64,000 nucleotides of DNA from JBBQZU01 sp041749535 (lineage in GTDB: Bacteria; Bacteroidota; Bacteroidia; Flavobacteriales_D; Cryomorphaceae), in contig JBGTBE010000017.1 in NCBI GenBank assembly GCA_041749535.1, positions 1 to 64,000 of the forward strand. The letters run 5' to 3'. Every line of letters begins with the position of its first letter. The stretch's first letter is position 1. Below are positions 40,911-48,446 of the stretch, piece after piece. The translations under genes were made by a program, and so were the position numbers. Below the pieces are notes generated by a model. That model was not told where the DNA came from, did not search any database, and was given only the letters and a program-made list of their open reading frames with translations.

Positions 40911-43027
40911 ATTTTGCTGTTTTGCTTGGTTGCAGTAATTGATTTTACATTGTTGATGAACTGCACTGATTCTGTGATATACCTTTTGGCAAAAGCAGGC
41001 TCAGGCTTGTGTTGGTTGATCTGAAGGATGAATTCTTTGAATGTGTCAAAGCCATTCACTTTTGCTGAAGCATATAGATGGGAGTCGAAATCATTGATGA
41101 TCCCATGGTGGGTATTGCATCGTATCTCGTTCTTAAGCAGCAATGCTTTGGCGGTGCTGATGCAAGCAGCGTAGGCATGGTAAATGGCATCGCCTTGATA
41201 TCCCGATTCCAATGACTGTTTTGCCCATTCCAGTTTTTCATCTGCGTCGAAGATGAGGGTGCTTATGAGGTCTATCATTACTCCTGCACATTCTCCCACA
41301 CCAATGGCGGTTTTGAAATTTTCACTTTGTCCCCAATCTACGAGCTCCTCTGTCTTAACTTCGGTAGTATCGGCAAGGGGTTTGAGCATTAGATAGAAGT
41401 AATTTTTCTCCTTCCTGTCATAGTATTCGTGAAAAGATTCATCTCCATCTCTTTGAGATTCAAAGTCATTGAGCAAGCAGCGAATTACATCGAGCACCCG
41501 CTTACTGGGCACTTTTATAACTTTTTCGGAAATACGTCCGTGACCGCTACCCAACACACCGCCGCCCAGGAGCACCTGTAAGGCTGGCGCAGTATGTTCG
41601 CCAACTTTCATGCTGCTTCCGTGAAAGCCTATGTGGGCCAAGCCGTGTTGGCCACAAGAGTTCATGCAGCCGCTGATTTTAATTTTAATGTCGCGATTGT
41701 GAAGCAATTCTGGATACTCATCTCGAATTGCATCCTCAATAACACGTGCTACCAGCGTGCTGTTCGAGATTCCGAGGTTGCACGTATCCGTACCAGGGCA
41801 TGATGTTACATCGGCCACGGAGTTGTATCCTGCAGTACCCAAGTCTATGGCTTCTACAGCGCGGTATAAGGGTTCAAGGTGCTCAGCTTTTATAAATTTG
41901 AGAAGTACGCTCTGATCTATGGTGAAACGCATATCGTCTGCGGCATAGAGTGCCACAATGTCGGAAAGCAGCCTGGCCTGATCGGTGCTAAAGTTGCCCA
42001 ATTTCACCTTCAAGAATGCTGCAAAATAGCCCTGCTGTTTTTGTGCCACTACATTGGTGCGAAGCCAGGTTTTGAAGGGTGCATCCTTGGCAGATTCAAT
42101 GATGGCTTCAAGTGAAGTGGAATCCTTCAGATCAGGCATGGAGAGGGATTCGTAGGTGTGGGCGTAATCTTCTGAATGTTTGTATTGCACTGCTTTCATT
42201 TCTGCTTTTAGCAGCTCCATGAATGCTTCAATTCCCAGGGCAGCGATCAGGTATTTAATCCGGGCTTTGTGTCGGCTGTTGCGCTCACCATGTCTATCAA
42301 ATACGCGAAGGGCTGCCTCTGTGAATGGGATAATCTCTTCAGCTGGTAGAAATTCGTAGGCTGTTTGGGCAAGAAAAGGTTGGGCACCAAGGCCTCCACC
42401 TACCAGTACTTTAAAACCTTTGGTTTCAACACCATTTGCCACCTGCGTTCTGGCAATAAACCCAAAGTCGTGCATAAAGGTGAAGGCATCATCTTCTTCA
42501 TTTGAAGAGAAGGCAATCTTTACCTTTCGGCCCATTTCCTGTCCAAATGGCTTTCGCAAAAAGTACCTGAAAAGGAGATCAGCATAGGGTGAAACGTCGA
42601 ATGCTTCCTTCGGATCTACCCCTGCAAGCGCACTAGCGGTCACGTTTCGCACAGTGTTTCCACATGCTTCGCGCAATGTCACATCATCTTTTTCAAGTTC
42701 AGCCCACAACTCCGGAGTGTGGTCCAGGCTCACATAATGAATTTGTATGTCCTGCCTGGTTGTAATGTGCAGGTTTCCGGTGCTGAAAGTGTCGCAAACC
42801 GCAGCCGTGCGAAGCAACTTCTTTCTGTTGATCTGACCAAATGGAAATTTGATTCGGATCATTTGTACTCCTGGTTGTCGCTGCCCATAGATACCTCGGG
42901 CCAATCTCAGTGCGCGGAATTTCTCCTCATCCACCTTCCCATCGCGGAATGCACGTATTTTTTCACCCAATTCAATGATGTCTTTCTGTACAATTGGATT
43001 TTCAATCTCAGAGATGAAGCTCTTCAT
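40907..43027 (-). CDS. Siroheme sulfite reductase with C-terminal HEPN domain
   Basis: 706-residue protein; the first about 540 residues are a nitrite/sulfite reductase hemoprotein. Cluster and siroheme ligands C410, C416 (CPGTDTC) and C454, C458 (CMNSCGQ) are present, and TGNLHITTRQDIQIH (about 83-97) is the usual substrate-side motif. Residues about 595-700 (EWAKQSLESGYQGDAIYHAYAA) form a HEPN-like helical domain not found in classic CysI. Reduces sulfite to sulfide. First structural gene of the operon, placed directly after the second of two cysteine-rich leader/terminator units. The same fusion is seen in other Bacteroidota; the job of the HEPN part is unknown. Confidence 0.9.
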   Translation of the reverse strand: MKSFISEIENPIVQKDIIELGEKIRAFRDGKVDEEKFRALRLARGIYGQRQPGVQMIRIKFPFGQINRKKLLRTAAVCDTFSTGNLHITTRQDIQIHYVSLDHTPELWAELEKDDVTLREACGNTVRNVTASALAGVDPKEAFDVSPYADLLFRYFLRKPFGQEMGRKVKIAFSSNEEDDAFTFMHDFGFIARTQVANGVETKGFKVLVGGGLGAQPFLAQTAYEFLPAEEIIPFTEAALRVFDRHGERNSRHKARIKYLIAALGIEAFMELLKAEMKAVQYKHSEDYAHTYESLSMPDLKDSTSLEAIIESAKDAPFKTWLRTNVVAQKQQGYFAAFLKVKLGNFSTDQARLLSDIVALYAADDMRFTIDQSVLLKFIKAEHLEPLYRAVEAIDLGTAGYNSVADVTSCPGTDTCNLGISNSTLVARVIEDAIRDEYPELLHNRDIKIKISGCMNSCGQHGLAHIGFHGSSMKVGEHTAPALQVLLGGGVLGSGHGRISEKVIKVPSKRVLDVIRCLLNDFESQRDGDESFHEYYDRKEKNYFYLMLKPLADTTEVKTEELVDWGQSENFKTAIGVGECAGVMIDLISTLIFDADEKLEWAKQSLESGYQGDAIYHAYAACISTAKALLLKNEIRCNTHHGIINDFDSHLYASAKVNGFDTFKEFILQINQHKPEPAFAKRYITESVQFINNVKSITATKQNSKI

Positions 43028-43060
43028 TTTGTAAATGATTGTGTTTGTGATTGTCAGGCA

Positions 43061-43095
43061 AATAAAAAAGCCTTTCGGTTCTACGGAAAGGCTTT
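43061..43095 (-). terminator. Terminator of attenuator unit 2
   Basis: Perfect 10-bp stem (43086-43095 with 43067-43076), 9-nt loop and a following TTTTTTATT on the minus strand. It is 34 bp before the sulfite reductase start, so it can stop transcription just before the operon. Confidence 0.85.
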
Positions 43096-43123
43096 GGCAA
43101 GGTTATACGAACGAGAGTCACCT

Positions 43124-43189
43124 TCAACCACTTCCGTGCAGGGCAATGCAACAACAAGAAAAACACATTGAGCAGCTATTGATTCTCAT
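43124..43189 (-). CDS. Cysteine-rich leader peptide 2
   Basis: Frame of 21 codons plus TGA, beginning MRINSCSMCFSCCC, with Cys at codons 6, 9, 12, 13 and 14. A second in-frame ATG at codon 8 (43166-43168) would give a 14-residue version, MCFSCCCIALHGSG, whose size and Cys position match leader 1. The last Cys codon is seven codons before the stop. The start lies about 10 nt after the first terminator. The peptide itself probably has no function; translation of the Cys run would act as the sensor for charged tRNA-Cys. Too short for homology evidence, so the call rests on Cys content, position and the following terminator. Confidence 0.72.
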   Translation of the reverse strand: MRINSCSMCFSCCCIALHGSG

Positions 43190-43198
43190 AATTTTAAG

Positions 43199-43231
43199 CA
43201 AAAAAAAACCCTTCAGTTGGGGCCGAAGGGT
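43199..43231 (-). terminator. Terminator of attenuator unit 1
   Basis: 7-bp stem ACCCTTC/GAAGGGT (43225-43231 with 43208-43214), 10-nt loop, then about eight T residues on the minus strand. It could also end transcripts from the SDR gene whose stop is at 43465. Confidence 0.85.
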
Positions 43232-43255
43232 GTAGTTGATTATTTGTATTTTATA

Positions 43256-43297
43256 TCAATTCACCCAACCGCCATTTTCTTGGCAGCAACAACACAT
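43256..43297 (-). CDS. Cysteine leader peptide 1
   Basis: Frame of 13 codons plus TGA: MCCCCQENGGWVN. Four consecutive Cys codons (TGT TGT TGC TGC) follow the start ATG at 43295-43297, and the codon just before that ATG is also TGT in the same open frame. The stop is at 43256-43258. The GGT-TGG-GTG codons near the end contain the GGGTG that can pair with the terminator 5' arm. A run of four Cys codons directly in front of a cysteine-biosynthesis operon and a terminator is very unlikely by chance. Confidence 0.75.
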   Translation of the reverse strand: MCCCCQENGGWVN

Positions 43298-43340
43298 ACA
43301 AATGCCGGTGTTAGGGATAGTTGAATTCGTTTTCACAGCT

Positions 43341-43372
43341 GCGAAATACGGGAGTATTTTCGAACTTTTCAA
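43341..43372 (-). promoter_or_regulatory. Weak candidate promoter of the sulfate-reduction operon
   Basis: Minus strand TTG (43370-43372), 21 bp, TATTTCGC (43341-43348), two bases off consensus. A transcript start near 43334 would give a 37-nt leader before leader frame 1. A 6-bp inverted repeat (AAATAC...GTATTT, about 43343-43358) overlaps it and could be an operator. Uncertain. Confidence 0.25.
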
Positions 43373-43464
43373 GTATTTGGGAGTGAAAAATATTCTTTTG
43401 CCACATAATCAGACAGTTAGAATTTTATTCATTCTTAAACCTGACGTGTTCAATGAAGTGTTTC

Positions 43465-44244
43465 TTATTCCTGGAGCCATCGGGCGAGTTTTACAACTGC
43501 GCTCCTGGGACTAAAACGCACGCTATTTGCCATGATGTAGTTCAAGGTACCGTGTATTGCAACAGCTTTTCCCTGCATCATGGAGTTGTATCCATATTGT
43601 GCAACTTCAGCCGATGTAGGCAGTTTTTTGCCGTTTACCAGTTTACTGTCTTCCATATCGGCGGCAGCCTGAAACCCGCTTTCAGTAGCTCCAGGGCAAA
43701 GCGCCGTGACTGTAACACCTGTTCCGGTCAGCTCATTGCCAATGGCCTCGCTGAAATGGAGCACATAGGCTTTGGTAGCGAAATAAACTGCCATTGTCGG
43801 GCCGGGTTGAAATGCGGCTGTAGATGCCACATTCATGATGCGGCCTTCCTTTCTGCTTATCATATCGGGAATAAATAGGCGGCACAGGTGCGTAAGGGCT
43901 GTGATATTTAGGTTGATCATTTGCAACTGTTTCTCCCAGTTGCTTTCTGCAAACATGCCGAAATCCCCAAAACCAGCATTGTTAATGAGGTAATTGATGG
44001 TCACATTATTGGTTTTGCACCATTCATACACTTCACTTCCAGCGCCCATAGCACTCAGATCCTTTGCAAGAATATGCACCTTTACTCCATGCTCCTGTGA
44101 TAAGGCAGTAGAGATATCCTGAAGTTTATTTTTGCTCCTCGCCACCAATAAAACATCGGTATTGTTTTTTGCAAAGGTGCGCGCCAATTCAAGTCCTATA
44201 CCTGATGATGCACCTGTGATGAGGGCTGTCTTATTTGAGTTCAT
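43465..44244 (-). CDS. Short-chain dehydrogenase/reductase (SDR)
   Basis: Classical SDR, 259 residues. Cofactor motif TGASSGIGLELA (about residues 9-20), NNAG in INYLINNAGFG (about 90-93), the catalytic Ser in NVASTAAF and Tyr/Lys in YFATKAYVLHFSEAIG (YxxxK). The basic residue RSK after the second strand suggests NADP preference. The closest group is the YqjQ/DltE-type oxidoreductase of unknown substrate. It has its own strand run ahead of the cysteine operon; whether transcripts continue into that leader is unknown. Confidence 0.9.
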   Translation of the reverse strand: MNSNKTALITGASSGIGLELARTFAKNNTDVLLVARSKNKLQDISTALSQEHGVKVHILAKDLSAMGAGSEVYEWCKTNNVTINYLINNAGFGDFGMFAESNWEKQLQMINLNITALTHLCRLFIPDMISRKEGRIMNVASTAAFQPGPTMAVYFATKAYVLHFSEAIGNELTGTGVTVTALCPGATESGFQAAADMEDSKLVNGKKLPTSAEVAQYGYNSMMQGKAVAIHGTLNYIMANSVRFSPRSAVVKLARWLQE

Positions 44245-44377
44245 GAATGTTTACGTGCTTAGGTTTGTTTATACTAAAACCCGCTTATTTTGAAGATGTT
44301 TAAAGAAGGCATTGAATGCAAAGCTAATGGATACCGGTAAGTACCGATACCTGAAGGGGTTAATGCAAGACCATATA

Positions 44378-44409
44378 TTGGCTTTTTGTATCTGGAATTT
44401 GTACTTTCG
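44378..44409 (+). promoter_or_regulatory. Candidate promoter of the T9SS esterase gene
   Basis: TTG at 44378-44380, 21 bp, TACTTTCG at 44402-44409 (one base off TAnnTTTG), 22 bp before ATG 44432. This also argues that the upstream in-frame ATGs from 44312 are not used. Confidence 0.35.
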
Positions 44410-44431
44410 GTCCGTTTCCAAAATAAGTAGA

Positions 44432-46126
44432 ATGAGCACTAATATTGCACAAAGGATGTTGCAAGGATTCATAAGCATCATCTTCACATGTGGGTGCTTT
44501 TCAGTAGTTTCATCCCAAACCTTTAATGACCCTTTCCGTGAAGATTGTATTGTAAACGCATCTTTGCCTACACATCAATCAGGGTCAACGCCTTTTTATG
44601 ATTACATCCATACCCAGTCACAGATAGAGAAACACACAGTAAAGTATACGTTCGATGGCAGACCTGCCAGCACCGGCAATAGCTTTATGGATATCTATCT
44701 ACGCCCTGCACCATTGCTACAGAATGGGAGCATTTTGAAACGTCCGTTGGTATTTATTCTTCACGGTGGGGATGGGTCAAGACAGGAAGCAGGTATTTCG
44801 AACCAGGCAAGAAGATACGCGCAGAGAGGATACATAGCCGTTGTTCCCGACTATAGGGCAGGAAAGGATCCGGTGTACGGTGATGCCCTTTGCCGTGATT
44901 CAATGCAGGTTACTCTTACACTACAGCATTCTGTCGTAGATGTGCGAGGGTCTATTCGTAAATTTATCTCCATGGCCAGAGAGAACCAGCAACTTGCCGC
45001 AATTGCTGATACATCTTCAATCTTTCTTATTGGTTTTAGCTGGGGTGCAGCTACTGCATACAGTGTTGCAGTTTCAATAGATGATGAATGGAGATTGGAA
45101 GGTCAAATTGTTACGGGTGTTAACTACTTCGCTGATGCAGATCAGTCGGTTATTTCTACCCTTGACTTTTATGAGAGCCTCGATGGCCTCGACGTGAATG
45201 GCTCGTGCACTGCACTCGACAAATCATTTATAAAAGGTGTGAGCTGTTCCGCCATGCCAACTTTGAACCTGGGAATGGTAGACGAGTCGGATACAATTCC
45301 CTTGATGCTTTACCACGGCACTTGCGATCCACTTGCACCATTTTATAAAACTACAAGCAGGCAATTGCTCATCAATGCTGTCAATGCACAGCTTTCCACA
45401 GAAGGGATACCAATTCCCAATTCGGAATTTTCTCCATATTACCCATGCAGCGAGCCACAGTATAACTACACCTTTTATGGTTCACAAGCAGTGTATGAAT
45501 ATATAAGAGACGTGCTTCATCCTGTTGGCAGTATTCCATTCCTCACGAGAATATTCAGGGTGTGCGGCGGTCAGCACGGAATAGAAAATGAGCATGCCGA
45601 ATTTGAAAGAACCATATTTTTCAGAGATATTCTCAATGCAGAACTTGGGCGTTCGGAGAGCATATCATTGGATTTTACACTCTCCCTTCCGGAAAATGCA
45701 AATTTTTCGGGGACCAAAGAGTACTTTAACTGCTTTTACCAAGCATCTTCTAATGTTTGGCCCGGGAGAAACCAGTTTTGTAAATCATGTTCTACCGATC
45801 CCTACAAGCACAACGCAAAGTCCCGTTGTCCCTATTACGACGCTGCTCAATCCATTGATAGCCCAGACCGTTACATGTCCAAGCCCGTGAGTTATTGCGC
45901 TGATCTTGGCGGTCAAGCCGCCAGCACCATTGAGTTGAATCAATATCAGACTGAAGCTGAAACAATCGAATTGTATGACATTTCAGGTCGATTACTTCGG
46001 AAGGGTAGGATTCAGGGATACACGCATGAAGCAGAATTACAATTTCTACGCAATTCGGGACTCAGTAGTGGAATTTATGTGGTTAGGTATGGGGGAATTT
46101 CCCGAAAGGTGGGTTTATTTCTGTAA
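44432..46126 (+). CDS. Secreted alpha/beta hydrolase with T9SS type A sorting domain
   Basis: Secreted protein of 564 residues with a signal peptide (to about residue 28). The hydrolase domain has an oxyanion loop VFILHGGDGSRQE and the nucleophile motif GFSWGAA (GxSxG); the Asp/His could be in the YHGTCDPLAPF (D) and CGGQHGIENE (H) regions, as in carboxylesterase and dienelactone-hydrolase-like enzymes. A Cys-rich stretch (FCKSCSTDPYKHNAKSRC) precedes the T9SS type A domain (IELYDISGRLLRKG to GIYVVRYGGISRKVGLFL). The frame extends back to 44312, but the signal peptide begins at 44432. Likely an extracellular esterase or lipase; substrate unknown. Confidence 0.85.
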   Translation: MSTNIAQRMLQGFISIIFTCGCFSVVSSQTFNDPFREDCIVNASLPTHQSGSTPFYDYIHTQSQIEKHTVKYTFDGRPASTGNSFMDIYLRPAPLLQNGSILKRPLVFILHGGDGSRQEAGISNQARRYAQRGYIAVVPDYRAGKDPVYGDALCRDSMQVTLTLQHSVVDVRGSIRKFISMARENQQLAAIADTSSIFLIGFSWGAATAYSVAVSIDDEWRLEGQIVTGVNYFADADQSVISTLDFYESLDGLDVNGSCTALDKSFIKGVSCSAMPTLNLGMVDESDTIPLMLYHGTCDPLAPFYKTTSRQLLINAVNAQLSTEGIPIPNSEFSPYYPCSEPQYNYTFYGSQAVYEYIRDVLHPVGSIPFLTRIFRVCGGQHGIENEHAEFERTIFFRDILNAELGRSESISLDFTLSLPENANFSGTKEYFNCFYQASSNVWPGRNQFCKSCSTDPYKHNAKSRCPYYDAAQSIDSPDRYMSKPVSYCADLGGQAASTIELNQYQTEAETIELYDISGRLLRKGRIQGYTHEAELQFLRNSGLSSGIYVVRYGGISRKVGLFL

Positions 46127-46185
46127 TTAAATACCGCTGTAAATCCAGTAGGGGCGATACTTTCAGCAGATAATGAAAGAAATTG

Positions 46186-46215
46186 TTGATAATACCAATA
46201 AGTGCATTACCTTTG
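46186..46215 (+). promoter_or_regulatory. Canonical Bacteroidota promoter of the DEAD-box helicase gene
   Basis: TTG at 46186-46188, 19 bp spacing, TACCTTTG at 46208-46215: a perfect match to TTG-N19-TAnnTTTG. Predicted start of transcription is near 46222, leaving a 5' leader of about 124 nt before the helicase ATG. Confidence 0.72.
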
Positions 46216-46220
46216 CACCC

Positions 46221-46345
46221 GTCTGCACAGAAGGCCTAGGCGGCCCGGGATGCAGGTTTATTAATTGCACCGGGACCTAAACACTTCAAAACTCTAAGCA
46301 GACTTCGATACACCCGGGTAGGGTTGCTCCGCTTTCCAAACACAC
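46221..46345 (+). promoter_or_regulatory. Structured 5' leader of the DEAD-box helicase mRNA
   Basis: The leader can fold: GTCTGC (46221-46226) pairs with GCAGAC (46298-46303) as an outer stem. It encloses a strong inner hairpin, CCCGG (46244-46248) with CCGGG (46270-46274) and TGCA (46251-46254) with TGCA (46266-46269), plus the self-complementary GCCTAGGC (46234-46241). ACCCGGGT (about 46312-46319) is another palindrome. No known riboswitch core is recognised. Cold or self-regulation through helicase action is a guess. Confidence 0.5.
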
Positions 46346-48184
46346 ATGAAATCATTTGATGAATCGGGTCTGAACCCCGAAATCCTGAAGGCCATTGCCG
46401 ATATGGGATTTACAACTCCAACGCCTGTGCAGGCGCAAACCTTACCAATACTCCTATCAGGCGATGATGACCTCGTTGCGCTGGCCCAAACCGGAACAGG
46501 CAAAACAGCTGCCTTCGGGTTGCCAATGCTTAACAGGGTGGAACAGAAGAACAAGGATACGCAGGCGTTGATTCTATGCCCAACGCGTGAACTATGCCTT
46601 CAGATAACCAATGATCTTACTTCTTATGCGAAGTACATGCCGCAGGTGAATATTACTGCCATATACGGCGGTGCGCCAATAGGCGTGCAGGCTAGGCAAC
46701 TTTCTAAGGGAAGTCAAATTGTGGTAGGTACTCCCGGTCGTGTTGTAGACATGATCTCGCGAGGAGCGCTTATCATCGACAGGGTGAATTGCTTTGTACT
46801 GGATGAAGCAGATGAAATGCTCAACATGGGATTTAAGGATGACCTGGAAACCATTTTTGAGTACATGCCAGCTGAAAAGAATACCTGGCTTTTCTCTGCT
46901 ACCATGCCACCCAGGGTGGATGGAATAGCCCGTCGCTTTATGAAAGATGCGAAGAGGGTGAGCCTGGGTAAGCGAAATGAAGGAGCTTCTACCATCAACC
47001 ATGAATACTATATGGTTCATGCGAAGGACAGATTCGAAGCCCTGAGCCGTATGCTTGACCTTCACTCTGAGTTCTACGGCGTAATTTTTTGCCGTACCAG
47101 AATAGAAACCACAGAAATAGCACAGAAACTGGCCCGTAGGGGATATCCTGCACAGGCGCTAAACGGCGATTTGTCGCAACAGCAAAGAGATAAAGTAATG
47201 GGTGATTTCAGAAATGGAACCCTGCGTATGTTGGTGGCTACGGATGTTGCTGCACGGGGATTGGATGTTGATGATCTCACACACGTGATAAACTACATAC
47301 TTCCTGATGATCTTGAAGTGTACGTTCACCGAAGTGGTAGGACTGGAAGAGCAGGTAAAAGCGGAACCTGTATATCTATTGTGCACAGCCGTGAGGGTGG
47401 AAAAATACGCGATTTGGAGCGTACAGTTGGCAAACCCTTTGAACTTAAGAAAGTACCAAGTGCATCGGAAATCGGCCAGCATCATGTGATCAAAGATACC
47501 AAGGAACTGCTTGAGGCCGACACCAAGAAAAAGTCACTAGGCACGCTGCCAACCGAAGTTTATATGTTGTTTGAAGGACTTGATAGGGATCAGATTATTG
47601 AGCAGTGGCTCATGTGGAGCTACTTCAGAAATGTAAAGTCGGATACCAACAACGATGATATAAACCTGGAGCCAGGCAGAGGCGGCGCCCGCAGAGAAAT
47701 GGACAACAATCGTTCACACCGCGATAGAGACTCTGCACGCCCAAGGTTGAAGTACGGAGAGGAAAGGCCGAGGAGAAATGACCGCAATGACCGCGGTGAT
47801 AGGAATGACCGTTATGAGCGTAATGACCGCAATGATCGCGGAGATAGGGGGGAACAGCGCAGCGAAAGGGCCCCAAGGCCCACTGCTGCGGGTTTCACTG
47901 ACCTCGAAATCAATATAGGTCGCACCCACAACTTGAAGCCCAACAAATTGATGGGCATTATCAACGATATTACAGGTGACACTTCTATACAATTTGGTAG
48001 AATTGACATTTTCGGCGATAAGACCTCAATAGGTGTTGATTCCAAAAGGGCCAAAGAAATAATTCAAGCCATGGATGGTATGCAGTTTGGTAGCAAGAGA
48101 CTGAAAGTGAACGTTAAAGAAAAGAACGATCCTTTTGGTGATGGCTACCGACCTTTCCCAAAAGCTGGAAACAAAAGAAGATAA
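46346..48184 (+). CDS. DEAD-box RNA helicase with DbpA-type RNA-binding domain
   Basis: ATP-dependent RNA helicase, 612 residues, of the DeaD/CsdA group used in ribosome assembly and mRNA turnover. Q motif FDESGLNPEILKAIADMGFTTPTPVQ, motif I AQTGTGKT, Ib/GG TPGRV, II LDEADEM, III SATMP, and C-terminal-core VHRSGRTGRAG are all present. After the core follows a low-complexity RND/RGD-rich linker (about 470-512) with tandem Arg-Asn-Asp units, then a DbpA-like RNA-binding domain (about 520-590: LEINIGRTHNLKPNKLMGIIN). Start at ATG 46346; preceded by a long structured leader and a canonical promoter. A terminator follows at 48255. Confidence 0.93.
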   Translation: MKSFDESGLNPEILKAIADMGFTTPTPVQAQTLPILLSGDDDLVALAQTGTGKTAAFGLPMLNRVEQKNKDTQALILCPTRELCLQITNDLTSYAKYMPQVNITAIYGGAPIGVQARQLSKGSQIVVGTPGRVVDMISRGALIIDRVNCFVLDEADEMLNMGFKDDLETIFEYMPAEKNTWLFSATMPPRVDGIARRFMKDAKRVSLGKRNEGASTINHEYYMVHAKDRFEALSRMLDLHSEFYGVIFCRTRIETTEIAQKLARRGYPAQALNGDLSQQQRDKVMGDFRNGTLRMLVATDVAARGLDVDDLTHVINYILPDDLEVYVHRSGRTGRAGKSGTCISIVHSREGGKIRDLERTVGKPFELKKVPSASEIGQHHVIKDTKELLEADTKKKSLGTLPTEVYMLFEGLDRDQIIEQWLMWSYFRNVKSDTNNDDINLEPGRGGARREMDNNRSHRDRDSARPRLKYGEERPRRNDRNDRGDRNDRYERNDRNDRGDRGEQRSERAPRPTAAGFTDLEINIGRTHNLKPNKLMGIINDITGDTSIQFGRIDIFGDKTSIGVDSKRAKEIIQAMDGMQFGSKRLKVNVKEKNDPFGDGYRPFPKAGNKRR

Positions 48185-48254
48185 GAAGTTACAGCTTACA
48201 TCATCCTTGTTAATCTAGGGCTTTGCCGCCCGCAATGCATCGAGGTTATAGTAG

Positions 48255-48286
48255 AATCCGGACCGAACAAGTCCGGATTTTTTTTT
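48255..48286 (+). terminator. Intrinsic terminator after the helicase gene
   Basis: Perfect 9-bp stem AATCCGGAC/GTCCGGATT with a 7-nt loop, followed by nine T residues, 71 bp after the helicase stop. Confidence 0.88.
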
Positions 48287-48378
48287 CTGGAATTTTCTGC
48301 TACCAACAATCCAGGCACCCTGAAACAATATTATTTATTCACATCCAGAATTTTCCAATTTCGTGACCAAATATTCCA

Positions 48379-48386
48379 TACATTTG
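48379..48386 (+). promoter_or_regulatory. -7 promoter element of the VCBS surface protein gene
   Basis: TACATTTG, exact match to TAnnTTTG, about 60 bp before the start codon. No TTG at the right spacing upstream (only T-rich sequence). Confidence 0.45.
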
Positions 48387-48446
48387 ATACTAACATGCAC
48401 GTTTAGTTTTAGAAGCCAATAGTTTAGAACAACCAATTCTATTATT

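Larger units (their letters stand above)
43061..43300 (-). promoter_or_regulatory. Tandem cysteine-leader transcription attenuators of the sulfate-reduction operon
   Basis: Two similar units in a row. Unit 1: leader frame 43256-43297 with Cys codons 2-5, terminator 43199-43231. Unit 2: leader frame 43124-43189 with five Cys codons, terminator 43061-43095. Last Cys codon to stop is 8 and 7 sense codons; stop to terminator 5' arm is about 24 and 28 nt. Unit 1 antiterminator: GGGTG (43262-43266) with CACCC (43228-43232), extended by TTGAT (43255-43259) with ATCAA (43236-43240). Unit 2: ACGGAAG (43131-43137) with TTTCCGT (43083-43089), one G-U pair. Each antiterminator takes bases from the terminator 5' arm and lies where a ribosome stalled at Cys would leave it free. 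Inference: cysteine shortage favours read-through. Confidence 0.75.

Noticed and set aside
43028..43464. SAM or other known riboswitch upstream of the sulfite reductase
   Set aside because: I cannot find a conserved SAM-I or SAM-II core. The Cys-rich frames and terminator/antiterminator pairs account for the structure.
43236..43514. A 92-codon plus-strand open frame opposite the cysteine leader region
   Set aside because: It runs antisense across the SDR 3' end and the leader 1/terminator 1 region, has no protein-like composition, and the minus-strand features explain the sequence better.
47745..47860. Short tandem DNA repeats resembling a repeat array
   Set aside because: They are in frame in the helicase and encode a charged linker. 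There are no unique spacers of constant length, so this is not CRISPR.
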